A stretch of 64,000 nucleotides of DNA from Hormiphora californensis (GCA_020137815.1 CM035350.1:6514447-6578446); one strand, 5' to 3'. Positions 18,388 through 29,638 are shown, counted from the first letter of the stretch. Notes: generated from the sequence alone by a model not told the origin. A program made the numbers and translations.

Positions 18388-19893
18388 ATGACGTATTACA
18401 TTGGGGTGGACGTGGGGACACAAAGTGTCAGATCTGGCCTGTATACCGGTGAAGGAAAGGAAGTTACCAGTGCGACCTCCCCCCTCACCCTCTACAATCC
18501 CCACCCCGACCACTATGAGCAGGATTGTAGGGAGATCTGGGAGGCTGTTTGTACTACTGTGAGGCACTGTACTGTGGGTGCTGCTGGTCATATAGGAGGG
18601 ATAGGGTTTGATGGGACATGTTCCATGGTAGTGGTAGGTAGAGATGGGGAGCCCCTGTCTATTGGACAGCACACCTGCCTCCTGTGGATGGATCACAGAG
18701 CGGTGAAGGAGAGGGATATAGTGAATGGTACCCGCTCACCCGTACTTGATTATGTAGGAGGTGGGTTCAGCCCGGAACAACAGCCCCCTAAACTACTCTG
18801 GTTGAAAAATAACCTCCCTGAGACCTGGGAGAAAGCGGAGCATTTCTTCGACTTGCCCGATTGGTTGACTTATAAAGCTACAGGCTGCCCCACCCGGTCA
18901 ATCTGTTCAGTAACGTGTAAATGGGGTTATGTGGCGTCCCGGGGAGGGTGGAACAAGGACTTCTTGGATAGAGCCGGGCTGGGTGATATCAGTGAGAAAC
19001 TAGGGAGGGGTGTAGCCCCGCCTGGTAGCCCTATCACTGGAGGGTTATCGGAGGGTGCAGCTAGGGAGTTGGGTCTACAACCAGGTATCAATGTGGGTGT
19101 CAGTATGATAGATGCCCATGCAGGCACACTCGCCATGATGCGTCATGAGGGAGGAGGAGGGGCAGTGTGTGTTATTAGTGGTACTAGTACCTGCATAATG
19201 GCTCTATCCCCTCGGGAAGTGTTAGTACCGGGGGTGTGGGGTCCCTACCAGGGGGTCGTCCTGCCTGGCATGTGGCTTTACGAGGGTGGCCAGACTGCAG
19301 CTGGTAGTGCACTGGACAGGATAGTAAAGGGACACCCTGCCTATATAGAGGGCACCACGTACAGTGATCTAAACACCCAGCTAGGAGGTGACCTGACATG
19401 TCCATCTCTCCACAAGAGAACAACCTCCCTACACATCCAACCGGATCTCCATGGAAACAGAGCCCCTCTAGCGGACCCCGCCCTCAGGGGCATGGTATCA
19501 GGTCTGGAACTGTCACGTGATACCCTCCTGGACACCTACCTAGCAGCTATCCAGGGCCTAGCTCTGGGTGTGAGGTTTGTGTTGGAGGCACTCTACAAAC
19601 ATGGACTCACCTTCACTAAGGTCCTGGTTAGTGGGGGTATGTCCCACAACGAACTCTACCTAGTTACCCTGGCAACGGTCACCAAGTTACCTGTTGAGGT
19701 GCCCCCTGGGGATAACATGATGTGTGCAGGTAGTGCTATGTTAGGGGCAGGAACCTCCTCTCAGCAGTGTAAAGAGGGTGGTGTGGTGTACCAGCCAATC
19801 ACGGAGCTGTCCCTGTTTTATGATGCGAAGTATCGAGTTTACCAAGAAATGACTAATGACCAACTCAAGTACAGGGGCATCATGGAGGGGTAA
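18388..19893 (+). CDS. FGGY: FGGY-family carbohydrate kinase, intronless
   Basis: A single exon encodes 501 residues covering the whole kinase fold. The N-terminal actin-like domain starts YIGVDVGTQSVRSGLY (phosphate-binding loop); DGTCSMV and LWMDHRA follow, then the second domain with GTSTCIM, the FGGY-type signature SGGMSHNELYLV near residue 415, and a terminal MCAGSAMLGAG. It matches the FGGY/YDR109C subgroup, cytosolic kinases phosphorylating D-ribulose or related ketoses with ATP. All other genes of the cluster have introns, so a retrocopy-like origin or intron loss is possible; the composition is like its neighbours. Its ATG is only 55 nt after the DDX11 stop, with CCCCCCTGCATACCAG 13 nt before it. 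A poly(A) signal lies 87 nt after the stop. Confidence 0.92.
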   Translation: MTYYIGVDVGTQSVRSGLYTGEGKEVTSATSPLTLYNPHPDHYEQDCREIWEAVCTTVRHCTVGAAGHIGGIGFDGTCSMVVVGRDGEPLSIGQHTCLLWMDHRAVKERDIVNGTRSPVLDYVGGGFSPEQQPPKLLWLKNNLPETWEKAEHFFDLPDWLTYKATGCPTRSICSVTCKWGYVASRGGWNKDFLDRAGLGDISEKLGRGVAPPGSPITGGLSEGAARELGLQPGINVGVSMIDAHAGTLAMMRHEGGGGAVCVISGTSTCIMALSPREVLVPGVWGPYQGVVLPGMWLYEGGQTAAGSALDRIVKGHPAYIEGTTYSDLNTQLGGDLTCPSLHKRTTSLHIQPDLHGNRAPLADPALRGMVSGLELSRDTLLDTYLAAIQGLALGVRFVLEALYKHGLTFTKVLVSGGMSHNELYLVTLATVTKLPVEVPPGDNMMCAGSAMLGAGTSSQQCKEGGVVYQPITELSLFYDAKYRVYQEMTNDQLKYRGIMEG

Positions 19894-19979
19894 TTAACAG
19901 TTGTTTTTTAGTACTACTTTTTATCGCTGACCTGTTTGGGATCTACCAGGACTGAGTGTTGTCATATTTCAAATGTCTT

Positions 19980-19985
19980 AATAAA
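19980..19985 (+). promoter_or_regulatory. Poly(A) signal AATAAA after the FGGY gene
   Basis: Canonical hexamer 87 nt after the FGGY stop. Within the six-gene run this is the clearest signal of this kind. Confidence 0.6.
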
Positions 19986-20350
19986 ACACAAGGAAAGTTT
20001 CTATTCGGTATATAAGGTCCCCCGGTTCTGCACTCCAACATTAAGACCATACTCGTTAGGATCATTTCTACAGTATGTGTCCCACCTTAGTCTTCTACCA
20101 AAGACAACCGAATCAGTCGTGATGATGAGGTTGCTCTTCGTTCCTGAGCAGGAAACGTAGCCGGAAGTTCGCTTCTGTGTTTTGATGACTGTTCACCTGA
20201 CGCCTTGTGCTGATGGGAGGGAGCGGAGACAGCCTGAGCGACCCCCATTAAATAAACAAATTGAAAATAAACCTAATGAGTTACGAGTAAGGCGCACTTC
20301 CGTGAACCCTTGCCAGCTCCGTTCTAACACCTCCCCCTCTCTGAGTTAGC

Positions 20351-20574
20351 ATGTATGGGCTGGCAGAGCACTGTCAGACGTCGTGGCTGAACTTTGTTTC
20401 AGACCTAGAGGATGCCCTGCTGGTTTGTGATAGTGCAGCTATGGAACTCGCCCATTGGTCCATCACAGTGCCTGTTTTGATAAAGGAGCACAGGGTACGT
20501 CACGTACATCATGTAGATGATAAGGTTGCTGACTACAGGGATGGAACTGCCAGTTTCTTTCTACTCATAGGTAT

Positions 20575-20660
<86 letters not shown>

Positions 20661-22398
20661 CTTTTCACATGTTACTCCTCTCTCAATCCTCACACACATA
20701 CCCCTTTTCATCAGGCGATCCGGGGAGTTTGACAAAGATGAATAATATAATTGAACGATGGGTTGATGGTGATACGTCTCTCGTTACTGTTATCTCCCTC
20801 CTCTGCCCCTCCTCACTGCGTGTCCTGTGCAACAAGGAGTCACCTGAAGATTACTACCAGAACCAACTCTCTACCCTGGATACCATCTACCCTAACACAA
20901 TATTCACATTCACAACTGCTCCTTTACCAAGTTTTCTGTTTACTGATCACACCCTCATAACCCCATCTGTCAGCCGGCTCTTTCCTCTGACATCTGCGGA
21001 CCTGCGGAGTCTGACATCCTGGTTGAGATCCCGGGGGGATGCTAGGACGGCGGATAGTAGCGGTGTTGGTATTGCCATGTTACCACCCCAACTACAACAG
21101 CAGATCAGAGTTCTGACCGAGGAGCTGACCTCCCTATTCGATGAGCTGGGTCTGGTTGAGGATTGTTATTCTGTGGGGTGTTTATCTCGTATTCTGGCTG
21201 ATCAGATAGTATCAACAGCTAGTAGGAGGCCCGCACGAAGGGAGGGGGAGAAGATGAGTCTTGTGATTGTGGACAGAACCACTGATCTGTTTGGGGTGAC
21301 GAGTATTGACCCTGACAATGCTGGATCTCTTCTCTTTAACCACTCCTCCTCTCTCTTCCCGGGCTCAAATGATGTCAGGGTGGAACTTGGAGGTCTTTTT
21401 AACAAAGATAAACTGGATCTGTGTGGCAGCTTGGCCGACTCCAAGTCAGCCATTCCCATCTCCACTCTCCTCAGTACCACCTCTACCCAGCTAACAGAGG
21501 ATATTCTCGGATCTCTGGAGGGCCAGATTCAGATGGACCCTGAGATCTTGGAGACACGAGATCTCTCCCAGATTCTCCCAGCTGCTGATATGCATTCCAA
21601 GCTCTCTAATTTCCCCTGGTTCCAGGTTCTAGCTGGTGTAGAGGAGTCAGGGAAGAGGAGGGATGGGGAGATAGAGAGATACCTCTCCTCTACCGACCTC
21701 TCCATGCTGTGGACGGTGTATGAGGGTGGTCCCTCAGGGGTGGCTCAACTAGTTAACTCCATCACTGCAAACCACACCCTCTCAGCACTGCAACTCTGCA
21801 CCCTTACAGCCCACCTGTACAGCCTGTTTGGAAGGCTCGCTGATACTGACTCTGTCAGTGAGGAGGTAGAGGTGGCCAAGTTAAAGAGGCGACTAATGGA
21901 GATGATGGAGTGTCCCTAAAGACAAGTTCTCCACTGCCCTGGGTGCCGGGTGTGCCGGGAACGCAGCCGCTCTTCTGGACAGAGTGGACGTGGTGTTTGA
22001 TAGATTGGAGGCCCTATCACGGGAGAGGTCCACATTCTCCCAAGTTGTCCTCCCTGGTGCAGCGAGGAGCAGTCCTACAGTTCCCTGGTGCAGCAGATCA
22101 TTAAGCCTATCCCTGGACTCCACCCAGGATTTAGTGGACGTGGAGTACAGGTCAGGATGGGCTCAGAGATCTCCTGAAGACAGGCCTGGGACTGTTCACC
22201 CGGGCTGTAGCTAAACCCCGTCCTGTGTGTCCCATGTTGGTCTATGTGGTTGGAGGGGTGAGTTTGAGGGAGTGTAGGGAGATGGAGGAGTACAGGATTA
22301 CAACTGGAAGGGAGGTGTACCTGGGTGGGAACTGTGTCTTGACACAGGATAAACTTGCCGAGAGACTCCTTATTAGTGACAATCTTTTTGGAATATAA
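20351..22398 (+). CDS. SCFD2: Sec1-family domain-containing protein 2, 3' part frameshifted
   Basis: Exon 1 is 20351-20570; exon 2 starts at 20715 (G/GC split codon). The intron is 144 nt, a multiple of three without stops, so naive translation runs through its (CT)n tract. The protein has the SM-protein pattern (MSLVIVDRTTDLFGVTSID) and the SCFD2 C-terminus (DGLRDLLKTGLGLFTRAVAK, VCPMLVYVVGGVSLREC). The open frame stops at 21919 in TGTCCCTAAA, yet homology goes on in other frames: PKDKFSTALGAG follows if one C is removed, with two more shifts between about 22070 and 22160, to the TAA at 22396. SCFD2 is thought to act in vesicle traffic. Sequencing errors in homopolymers or a damaged allele explain it equally well. 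CTCTCTGAGTTAG ends one nt before the ATG. Confidence 0.88.
20577..20657 (+). repeat. (CT)n microsatellite in SCFD2 intron 1
   Basis: About 80 bp of pure CT on the coding strand, filling over half of the intron. Confidence 0.95.
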
Positions 22399-22524
22399 TA
22401 TGATATGTAGTGTGTGTTGAGATTAATCTTGTTCTGATTTCACCCCTTTAATTCTGCTTTTAGTTAACTGTTACCATGGTAACCATCCACCTTCACTCTC
22501 TTCTAGCAACATGTGATATATACA

Positions 22525-23446
22525 ATGGAAGGAGTCAAGATACCCGTGGACGATTTCTGGGCCCTACTAGATGGAACTGTTTATACTCACTGCATCATAT
22601 CCGCTACTTCCCTCCCTCCCTCTCTCCCAATAACCATTTCCAACAGAACACTTCCCCTCTCCTGGTTACTATCTCACAAGGTGAGTGGCGGTTATCATCT
22701 TATTTCGTATACCACTTAACCACTGAGATATTAGATTATTAGATAATAGGTATTAGTACTACAGATTACTAACCCCCCCAGTAATGTGTAACTAACCACC
22801 CCCCCCTCCTCCTTACTCTCAGGAAGAGGCCCTGAGGTCAACCTGCTACCTGGCCGAAGAAGGCTGGAGCTGTCTCAACGTCCGTGGTTCCCTCACCCTT
22901 CTCCTATCCCCCGCCTGGTACACACGCTCAGGCCTCACTTGCACAAAGTCACGTGACCAACTCAAGTCACGTGACCTATACACCTTCTCATGTGACCTAG
23001 GTTCACTTACTATCAAACAGCACTGTAAACTGCAAGTACTTGGTGGAGGAGGTTTTCAACCACGACTACGATTGGGTGTTCCAGAGCCCTGCAGATGGTG
23101 GGTAGTTGGATGTGTCAAGGTACCTGAGACAGTGTCATGTCTAGAAGATGTCCCAAGTATAGCTGACTCGGTGGGTTCCCAGCTACTAGACCTGAAACCA
23201 GGCTCTCCAGATAGCCAAATCAATACTTTTGAGGGTGAAACTGGGTCAGATTGGATCACATGTAGCGTTATCTCATCACCATGCCTGATAACAGGCAGGC
23301 AGCTGTGTGATGCGATACAGGGGCACAAGGATGGGGTCAAGTTTTTAGGACTCAGGCAGCTGTCAAGCGAACGTGCTGTATCAGAGAACTTCTGTTGTGC
23401 TTTCAGTAGGGACAGTGTCTTTTGTGTTAGGTACAAATCCAGATAG
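22525..23446 (+). CDS. RPP40: RNase P/MRP subunit p40-like protein
   Basis: Exons 22525-22680 and an exon starting after the acceptor TACTCTCAG at 22823 and ending at the TAG at 23446; the join is in phase 0 (HK/EEALRSTCYL). The protein is about 260 residues, against 363 in human RPP40. Similarity is distant but follows the family order: GSLTLLLSPAWYTRSGL resembles the LILSLDKDTYEETGL region, then the Leu/Ser-rich beta segment, then SVISSPCLITGRQLCDAI resembling the TGFILPEKICLLLEHL region, and an aromatic end. RPP40 is a protein subunit of the nuclear RNase P/MRP complexes that trim tRNA 5' ends and rRNA. The N-terminus is shorter than usual. It begins 126 nt after the SCFD2 stop; CTCTCTTCTAG lies 18 nt before its ATG. 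Confidence 0.6.
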
Positions 23447-23594
23447 TCATATTTATTAACTTTAATTTATTAACTTTTTATCAACAGTTTTAGCACTCCG
23501 TATTGATTTGTTTGTCTCCCTATTTGAGTAGCTTGTGTAAAGATCCTCCCCCCACTCAGACCCCCTCTATATACCTCTCTCTATCTCTCTAGTC

Positions 23595-24686
23595 ATGGTA
23601 TTGGTGGTACGTGATACTGCACGTTACTTCATTCGGCCAGGATGTACCCGCCTTCTCTCTTCCATCAAGGTGAAAACGATACAGCTACTTCCATCAAGCC
23701 TTCACCATTCCACCTAACCTTGCCATCATTTAACTCTAGAATCTACTATCAGGCCAATGCTCTGACCACAGTTCTCGCGCTCCGACGATAATAGGGTCAG
23801 GCTAATACTCTGACAGAGAATCTAAACTAATGGCTAACCATATTCAACTCCCTCAGATTCTAGGTAGGGACTACCCCACAGATGAGGAGACTAACATTAC
23901 GGAACATCTGCTAAAACACACTGACAAACTTCTCCACATGCGGCAGAGCCACCCCCTACAAATAGTGAAACAGAGAATCGTTGAGCACATGCAGGTAACC
24001 CACCGCCCCGCCGGAATCCCCTCTTGGGTGACATCTCTAGAACTAATATGGGTGACATCTCTAGAAATAATATGGGTGACATCTCTAGAAATAATATGGG
24101 TTTTATAATACAATAAGTCGTCTACAGTCTCACACAAATGTCTCTCTCTGTCAGGCTAAGTATCTGTGGAACAACAGGTCGCCTCTGTTCTCGCATTACG
24201 ACAACATAACCCCAGTGGTGTCACACGCTCAGAACTTTGATCAGCTGCTAGTGCCTAGTGACCATGTCAGCAGGCGGAGACAGGAGAACTACTTTATCAA
24301 CAAGTAAGGGAGAGAGAAATCTGAGTAATATCTGTCAGGCCAATGCTCTGACCACAGTTCTCGCGCTGACACTTGACAGAGTAACATAGCAGCGAGAGGA
24401 GGAGGGGGAGAGTTCTGAGTAGTGATGATGAGATTGAGATTATATGGCAGGTAAAAGTGCAACAAACATCTCCCCTCTCCTACACAGGGATAAGATGTTA
24501 CGGGCGCACATGACATGTCATGATCAGGACCTACTGAGATCTGGTCTGGATTGTTTCCTCTCTACTGGAGATGTATACAGGAGGGATACTATAGACAGGA
24601 CCCACTACCCTGTCTTCCACCAGATGGATGGGGTCAGGCTGTTTAGTTCCTGGGAACTGGAGGAGTTCGCCAAGGATCCGAAATCG
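23595..24686 (+). CDS. FARS2: Mitochondrial phenylalanyl-tRNA synthetase, 3' end missing
   Basis: Four exons are recognisable: 23595-23669, 23857-23994, 24155-24303, 24488-24686. The first encodes an Arg-containing, hydrophobic leader (MVLVVRDTARYFIRPG) suited to mitochondrial import. The rest matches the class II catalytic core: ILGRDYPTDEETNITEHLLK, SPLFSHYDNITPVVSHAQNF, NKDKMLRAHMTCHDQDLL (motif 2 area) and GDVYRRDTIDRTHYPVFHQM. After a donor (TCG/GTAAAA) at 24687 no further FARS2 exon was found; read-through stops at 24731. The remaining core and the tRNA-binding FDX-ACB domain, roughly 190 residues, are absent, and the repeat block with the assembly gap follows at once. The gene is either truncated or misassembled. 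CTCTCTATCTCTCTAG ends two nt before the ATG. Confidence 0.9.
23747..23814. repeat. Short dispersed repeat TCAGGCCAATGCTCTGAC
   Basis: A unit of ~45-70 bp with inverted ends TGTCAGGCCAATGCTCTGAC / CAGAG and core CCACAGTTCTCGCGCTC. Other copies: 24332-24380, 34482-34520 (diverged), 43490-43562 (inverted), 43951-43971, 50908-50930, and the duplicate at ~47506-47578. Non-coding, MITE-like. Confidence 0.75.
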
Positions 24687-24771
24687 GTAAAATATCTGGG
24701 ATACCAAGATGTAATCTTCTCACTGTCATGATAGTGTTGTGGGCAGAGATTACATAGTTAAGGGGAAGAAC

Positions 24772-25553
24772 ACCACCGTTGCCTTGGTTGTCATGGTAAC
24801 GAGAAGGTGTCTAATTGATAATGAGGTGTGATAATCACCCCCGTGGTGTTCTTCCGTAACATTTCCATACATTCCCATGATCTAATAAAGGACCCCTCTG
24901 TTACACACTCGCATTGATATGGCTTCATTGATAATGAGGTGTGATAATCACCCCCGTGGTGTTCTTCCGTAACATTTCCATACATTCCCATGATCTTATA
25001 AAGGACCCCCTTACATTACACACTCGCATTGATATGGCTTCATCTAGAGTTCCTGTCAGTGGTTCAAACGGTGTCATGTGACATTCAATGTGACCCGTTT
25101 TCAACCAATAGGGGGTGAAGATGTGAAGTGTGAATGTAATGTGGAATGGGGGGGGGGGTGAGCAGAGGTTTGGGAATTGATGAGATCTCTAGGGTCATCT
25201 AAAAACTTCGAAAAAATGTGAGAATGAAAAAGTAAAGAAACAAATTGGAATAAAATCACGTCTAGTAGGGTCGGTTGTGGGAAGTTGGGTCTGGAATTTT
25301 AAATTTGACTTGCTGATATGATTAGGGACTCTATAAAAAGTTCAAAGTACCATCCCACAGGTCTCTACCACCCCCGGTTCACTAATTAGCCGTAATTATG
25401 TGATTTATGACGTTATCGCCAATTAGCACTAATAATACCAGTTCCTGGTCACTTAGAGCTTAGATTTTGATACCAGCTGATAGAGGATCACTAGATTAGT
25501 GGGCATTCAAAATTTTAGGTCGATCGGAGTTATGGTCGAGGAGTTATAACCGT
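24772..25553 (+). repeat. Long direct repeat, copy 1
   Basis: Starts ACCACCGTTGCCTTGG and is almost identical to 28006-28776. It contains an internal tandem duplication of ~113 bp (GATAATGAGGTGTGATAATC to ATATGGCTTCATT, twice), a G run and a non-coding A/T-rich remainder. The two copies bracket the LINE fragment. Confidence 0.9.
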
Positions 25554-25810
25554 TTTTCCGTTTGGCTGGTGGTTGGCTGGCACCACGTGGGATTACGGGT
25601 TTAGGTCGTCGTGGGAGGTTGTCATTGGTCGCGTTCGATCGGGCTCGATGAGGTGATCAAAACCTAGTGGGGTCATCTAAAAACTTCGAAAAAATGTGAG
25701 AATGAAAAAGTAAAGAAATAAATTGGAATAAATCACGTCCTTTGCTTTCAGCTTTAGTAAATCCGAAATTAAATAACTGCTGATGGAACCCTGCTAGATC
25801 AGATATTAAT
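25554..25810. other. Non-coding stretch between repeats
   Basis: No gene seen. The phrase GGGGTCATCTAAAAACTTCG and its neighbours at 25668-25735 repeat 25190-25258 of copy 1, so this too is repeat-derived. Confidence 0.6.
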
Positions 25811-26001
25811 AGAAGAACTTACTTTCTCCCTCTCACAATCTCACACATTCTCTCTTTCCCTGTTGATGAAAAACAAGTCCAGCAGGAACATTTCTATACG
25901 GGTCCATTCTCAAGTGGATTCCAAGCTAATTCAGCTAAACCTGGTCACAGTTACCTACTCACAGGTACCCTCTTTCTCTAATCTCTTATCTTCTCTCTCT
26001 A

Positions 26002-26086
<85 letters not shown>

Positions 26087-26220
26087 AACCAGGTTTAGCT
26101 GAATTAGCTTGGAATCCACTTAAGAATGGACCCGTAGAAATGTTCCTGTTGGACTTGTTTTTCATCAACAGGGAAAGAGAGAATGTGTGAGATTGTGAGA
26201 GGGAGAGAGTAAGTTCTTCT
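25811..26220. mobile_element. Palindromic element around a (CT)n core
   Basis: Left arm 25811-25945 (AGAAGAACTTACTTTCTCCC...CAGCTAAACCTGGT) and right arm 26088-26220 are inverted copies of ~135 bp; the middle is a (CT)n tract of ~100 bp. The inner part matches 9367-9450. The left arm also starts again at 28831 and runs into the N gap. Confidence 0.85.
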
Positions 26221-26223
26221 AAA

Positions 26224-27850
26224 AGACAGGCCTTTCGCTCAGCGCAATAAAAACTACTATGATAATGTTTACCACAAAAAGGAAATGGCACTTAAACCAA
26301 TCTTCTTGAAGGTACAGAAATAAAACTAAGCACCACAACAAAATTCCTTGGAGTTACGATAGACAACAGACAACTTCAACAAACACATTGATAACATCAC
26401 AAAAAAAGCCAAAAGGAACCTGATGAGAGCCAACATCGCCATCGGACCTACATGGGGACTATCCCCCAAAGTAGCGATATGGCTCTACAGACAAACCATC
26501 AGACCCCTCATAACGTACGCAGCACCAATATGGATAAATGCGATATATAAACAACACAATGCCAAGAAACTGAGAGCGGTGCAAAGGTTAGCTCTCAGAA
26601 TAGCAACCGGTGCCTTCCCTAACACCGCAGGGGCTGACCTAAACATCATAACGAACACTACAGACATAATACACCACGTAAGAAACAGCTACTGAAACCA
26701 CTGGGCGCCTAAAAGCAAATGGGAAATGGACTAAAGAAAAAGTATGTTAACCAACTATACCCTGCTCATACATGCAACAGGTTGTGGGAAGAACTAGAGC
26801 TACCAGCACGCCCACTAGACAAAACAACCAAAGAAACCCTTATGAAAAACTACGAGACAACAATAGACTGGGAAACAGGTACACTAGATGAGGAGGACAG
26901 AAATGCACTAACAGTATACACGGATGATCGAAAAACGAAGCTAACCAAACGGGGCTAGGAGCACACTCAAAATCCACAGTGCTTACACAAGAAATCGATA
27001 TCTCAGAAAGATTACCAAATTATAGCACAGTCTTCCAAGCCGAAGTTAACAGCAATTAAAAGAGCAGCAGAGGAACTAAACAACAATGGGACACGAAATC
27101 ACCACATACACATCAGATCAGATTCAGCCGCCAGCATAAGTGCACTAAGTAAACTGACCTCGACTCCTTAACAATTAAGGAATGCAACGCGGAACTCAAC
27201 AACTAGCACAAAACAATACGGTGAAAATAAAATGGTCAAAGCACATATCGGCATCCAAGGTAATGAGATAGCTGACCAACTTGCAAAGAAGGATGCAGCA
27301 AACCAATCAGTGAACCAGACAAATACCAATCCCACACAGCTATATTAAAAATTCTACGACGAAAATAGCCAAAACAAAAACCATGAACCAATTTCTAATA
27401 AATGGAGGGAAACACACAAGAACCATAGTAACGAATGAATCAACATGGAACTCACTATCAAAAAAGATGACACTGTACGCTAACCAAAGGAAAAAGTATA
27501 GAACCATACTACATCTCATCACAAATATAGGGCCGTTCAACTACTACCTCAAGAAGATTGGAAAATCGAATACAGACATGTAGTCTATGCTCTAAAACAA
27601 AGAAAATGCGAAACACCTAATCTGTGAATGTGAAATCCTAGAAACGGAGAGAATGAGACTAAGCGGCAAAACTACGTACAAAGATCTTGGCAAAACGATA
27701 ATATATCACACCACGGTAGCCATCAAGCTAATCGAGAAAGCAAATAAACTCAAGAACCACCTGTCGCAGGAGAGTGAGCCAAAGATCCAAGACTAATAGG
27801 AAGAAGAATCAAGATTCGCGACTCTCGTAGGAGTTTAGTCTCCCCAACCC
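26224..27850 (+). mobile_element. Degenerate LINE fragment with RT end, RNase H and zinc knuckle
   Basis: Broken frames encode the thumb/end of a non-LTR reverse transcriptase (FNKHIDNITKKAKRNL, then LSPKVAIWLYRQTIRPLITY, then KKLRAVQRLALRIATGAFP), an RNase H domain (HIRSDSAASISALSKL, then WSKAHIGIQGNEIADQLAKK) and a zinc-knuckle-like Cys cluster at ~27580-27640. RNase H after RT is typical of the I/R1/LOA groups. The 5' part is missing and several stops and frameshifts are present, so it is dead. Confidence 0.85.
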
Positions 27851-27919
27851 GAAGCCACCTATAATGCGAACCTGTCCTGTGGGCAGTTCCTGATGGTGGG
27901 GGAGGGGAGGGGGGCTATT

Positions 27920-28005
27920 CTCCTAGTGCCGGCGAAATCGCTTTGCGATAGTCCCCTGTGGGCTTGCCGTTGGCAAGCCCAGGCACTCCGTAGATAGATA
28001 GATAG
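27920..28005 (+). repeat. LINE 3' tail: hairpins plus (TAGA)n
   Basis: ATCGC-TTT-GCGAT at ~27938 and GGGCTTGCC-GTT-GGCAAGCCC at 27959-27980 are followed by TAGATAGATAGATAG. Stem-loops and a short tandem tail are the usual 3' end recognised by LINE reverse transcriptases. Long repeat copy 2 begins directly after it. Confidence 0.55.
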
Positions 28006-28776
28006 ACCACCGTTGCCTTGGTTGTCATGGTAACGAGAAGGTGTCTAATTGATAATGAGGTGTGATAATCACCCCCGTGGTGTTCTTCCGTAACATTTCC
28101 ATACATTCCCATGATCTAATAAAGGACCCCTCTGTTACACACTCGCATTGATATGGCTTCATTGATAATGAGGTGTGATAATCACCCCTGTGGTGTTCTT
28201 CCGTAACATTTCCATACATTCCCATGATCTTATAAAGGACCCCCTTACATTACACACTCGCATTGATATGGCTTCATCTAGAGTTCCTGTCAGTGTTCAA
28301 ACGGTGTCATGTGACATTCAATGTGACCCGTTTTCAACCAATAGGGGGTGAAGATGTGAAGTGTGAATGTAATGTGGAATGGGGGGGGGGGGTTGTCAGA
28401 GGTTTGGGAATTGATGAGATCTCTAGGGTCATCTAAAAACTCGAAAATGTGAGAATGAAAAAGTAAAGAAACAATTGGAATAAATCACGTCTAGTAGGGT
28501 CGGTTGTGGAAGTTGGTCTGAATTTTAAATTTGACTTGCTGATATGATTAGGGACTCTATAAAAAGTTCAAAGTACCATCCCAAGGTCTCTACCACCCCC
28601 GGTTCACTAATTAGCCGTAATTATGTGATTTATGACGTTATCGCCAATTAGCACTAATAATACCAGTTCCTGGTCACTTAGAGCTTAGATTTTGATACCA
28701 GCTGATAGAGGATCACTAGATTAGTGGGCATTCAAAATTTTAGGTCGATCGGAGTTATGGTCGAGGAGTTATAACC
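28006..28776 (+). repeat. Long direct repeat, copy 2
   Basis: Near-identical to 24772-25553 with small indels, mostly single-base losses (for example AAACTCGAAAATG for AAACTTCGAAAAAATG). Confidence 0.9.
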
Positions 28777-28900
28777 TTGGCCCCACCTCGTTCTTGGGTT
28801 ATTAGGCTTTTTCGGTTTTTGGCGGGAAAATATAGATAGAAGAACTTACTCTCTCCCTCTCACAATCTCACACATTCTCTCTTTCCCTGTTGATGAAAAA

Positions 28901-29000
28901 NNNNNNNNNNNNNNNNNNNNNNNNNNNNNNNNNNNNNNNNNNNNNNNNNNNNNNNNNNNNNNNNNNNNNNNNNNNNNNNNNNNNNNNNNNNNNNNNNNNN
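28901..29000. other. Assembly gap of 100 N
   Basis: The left edge (28831-28900) is the beginning of the palindromic element known from 25811, ending GTTGATGAAAAA. The right edge is the start of an inverted repeat shared with 37857-37987. The gap therefore falls exactly in a (CT)n palindrome and its true size is unknown. Confidence 0.95.
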
Positions 29001-29131
29001 TCCACGTCGTTTTCCTGAATGTCTGAATCTACACTAATACACGCTAGACCAGCTTGAAGGTCCCCGTCAGTGGCCCTTACTCCAATCAGAAAATCAAATA
29101 TAAAATCAAACATTTAAGACAAGTAACAAGT
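29001..29131. repeat. Inverted repeat flanking DNAI1, left copy
   Basis: About 130 bp nearly identical to the reverse complement of 37857-37987 (TCCACGTCGTTTTCCTGAAT ... AAGACAAGTAACAAGTT). Non-coding; probably a transposon end. Confidence 0.85.
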
Positions 29132-29479
29132 TATAGAACATCCGGTAGTAAACATTGGAGACTTCATAGAAGCGATCTACTCAAAACCATGGAAAGATCA
29201 GTTTCTCTCTGAGACAGATTGAAGTAGGTGTCTGATTAGATAGAATCAATCCCAGCATATATGACGGATATTTTCTTTACTCTATTAATTAGGTATGAAG
29301 AACTGTCTCATTCTTCTTTCTCTCTCTCTCTCTTTCTCTTTCTCAAAGGTGCATGTATGGGGTCATATCCCCTGCAGGATTCATACTCATTTACTAGCTG
29401 CTGCCCCAACAACGGTCCATTTTCTCACCAGGTCAGAACATGAGTAATAGATGTCTTCTTCTAACCAGTGATGGGCTGC

Positions 29480-29605
29480 AGAGAGATAGAGAGAGAAATA
29501 GAGAAATAGAGATAGAGAGGTGTAGAGAGAGGTTTAGAGAGAGGTGTAAAGAGAGGTGGAGAGAGAGAGAGAGAGGTGAGGAGAGAGGAGATAGAGGAGA
29601 GGAGA

Positions 29606-29638
<33 letters not shown>

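Noticed and set aside
22476-22742. Alternative frame at 22476 starting MVTIHLHSLL
   Set aside because: It overlaps RPP40-like exon 1 in another frame and crosses its donor without homology.
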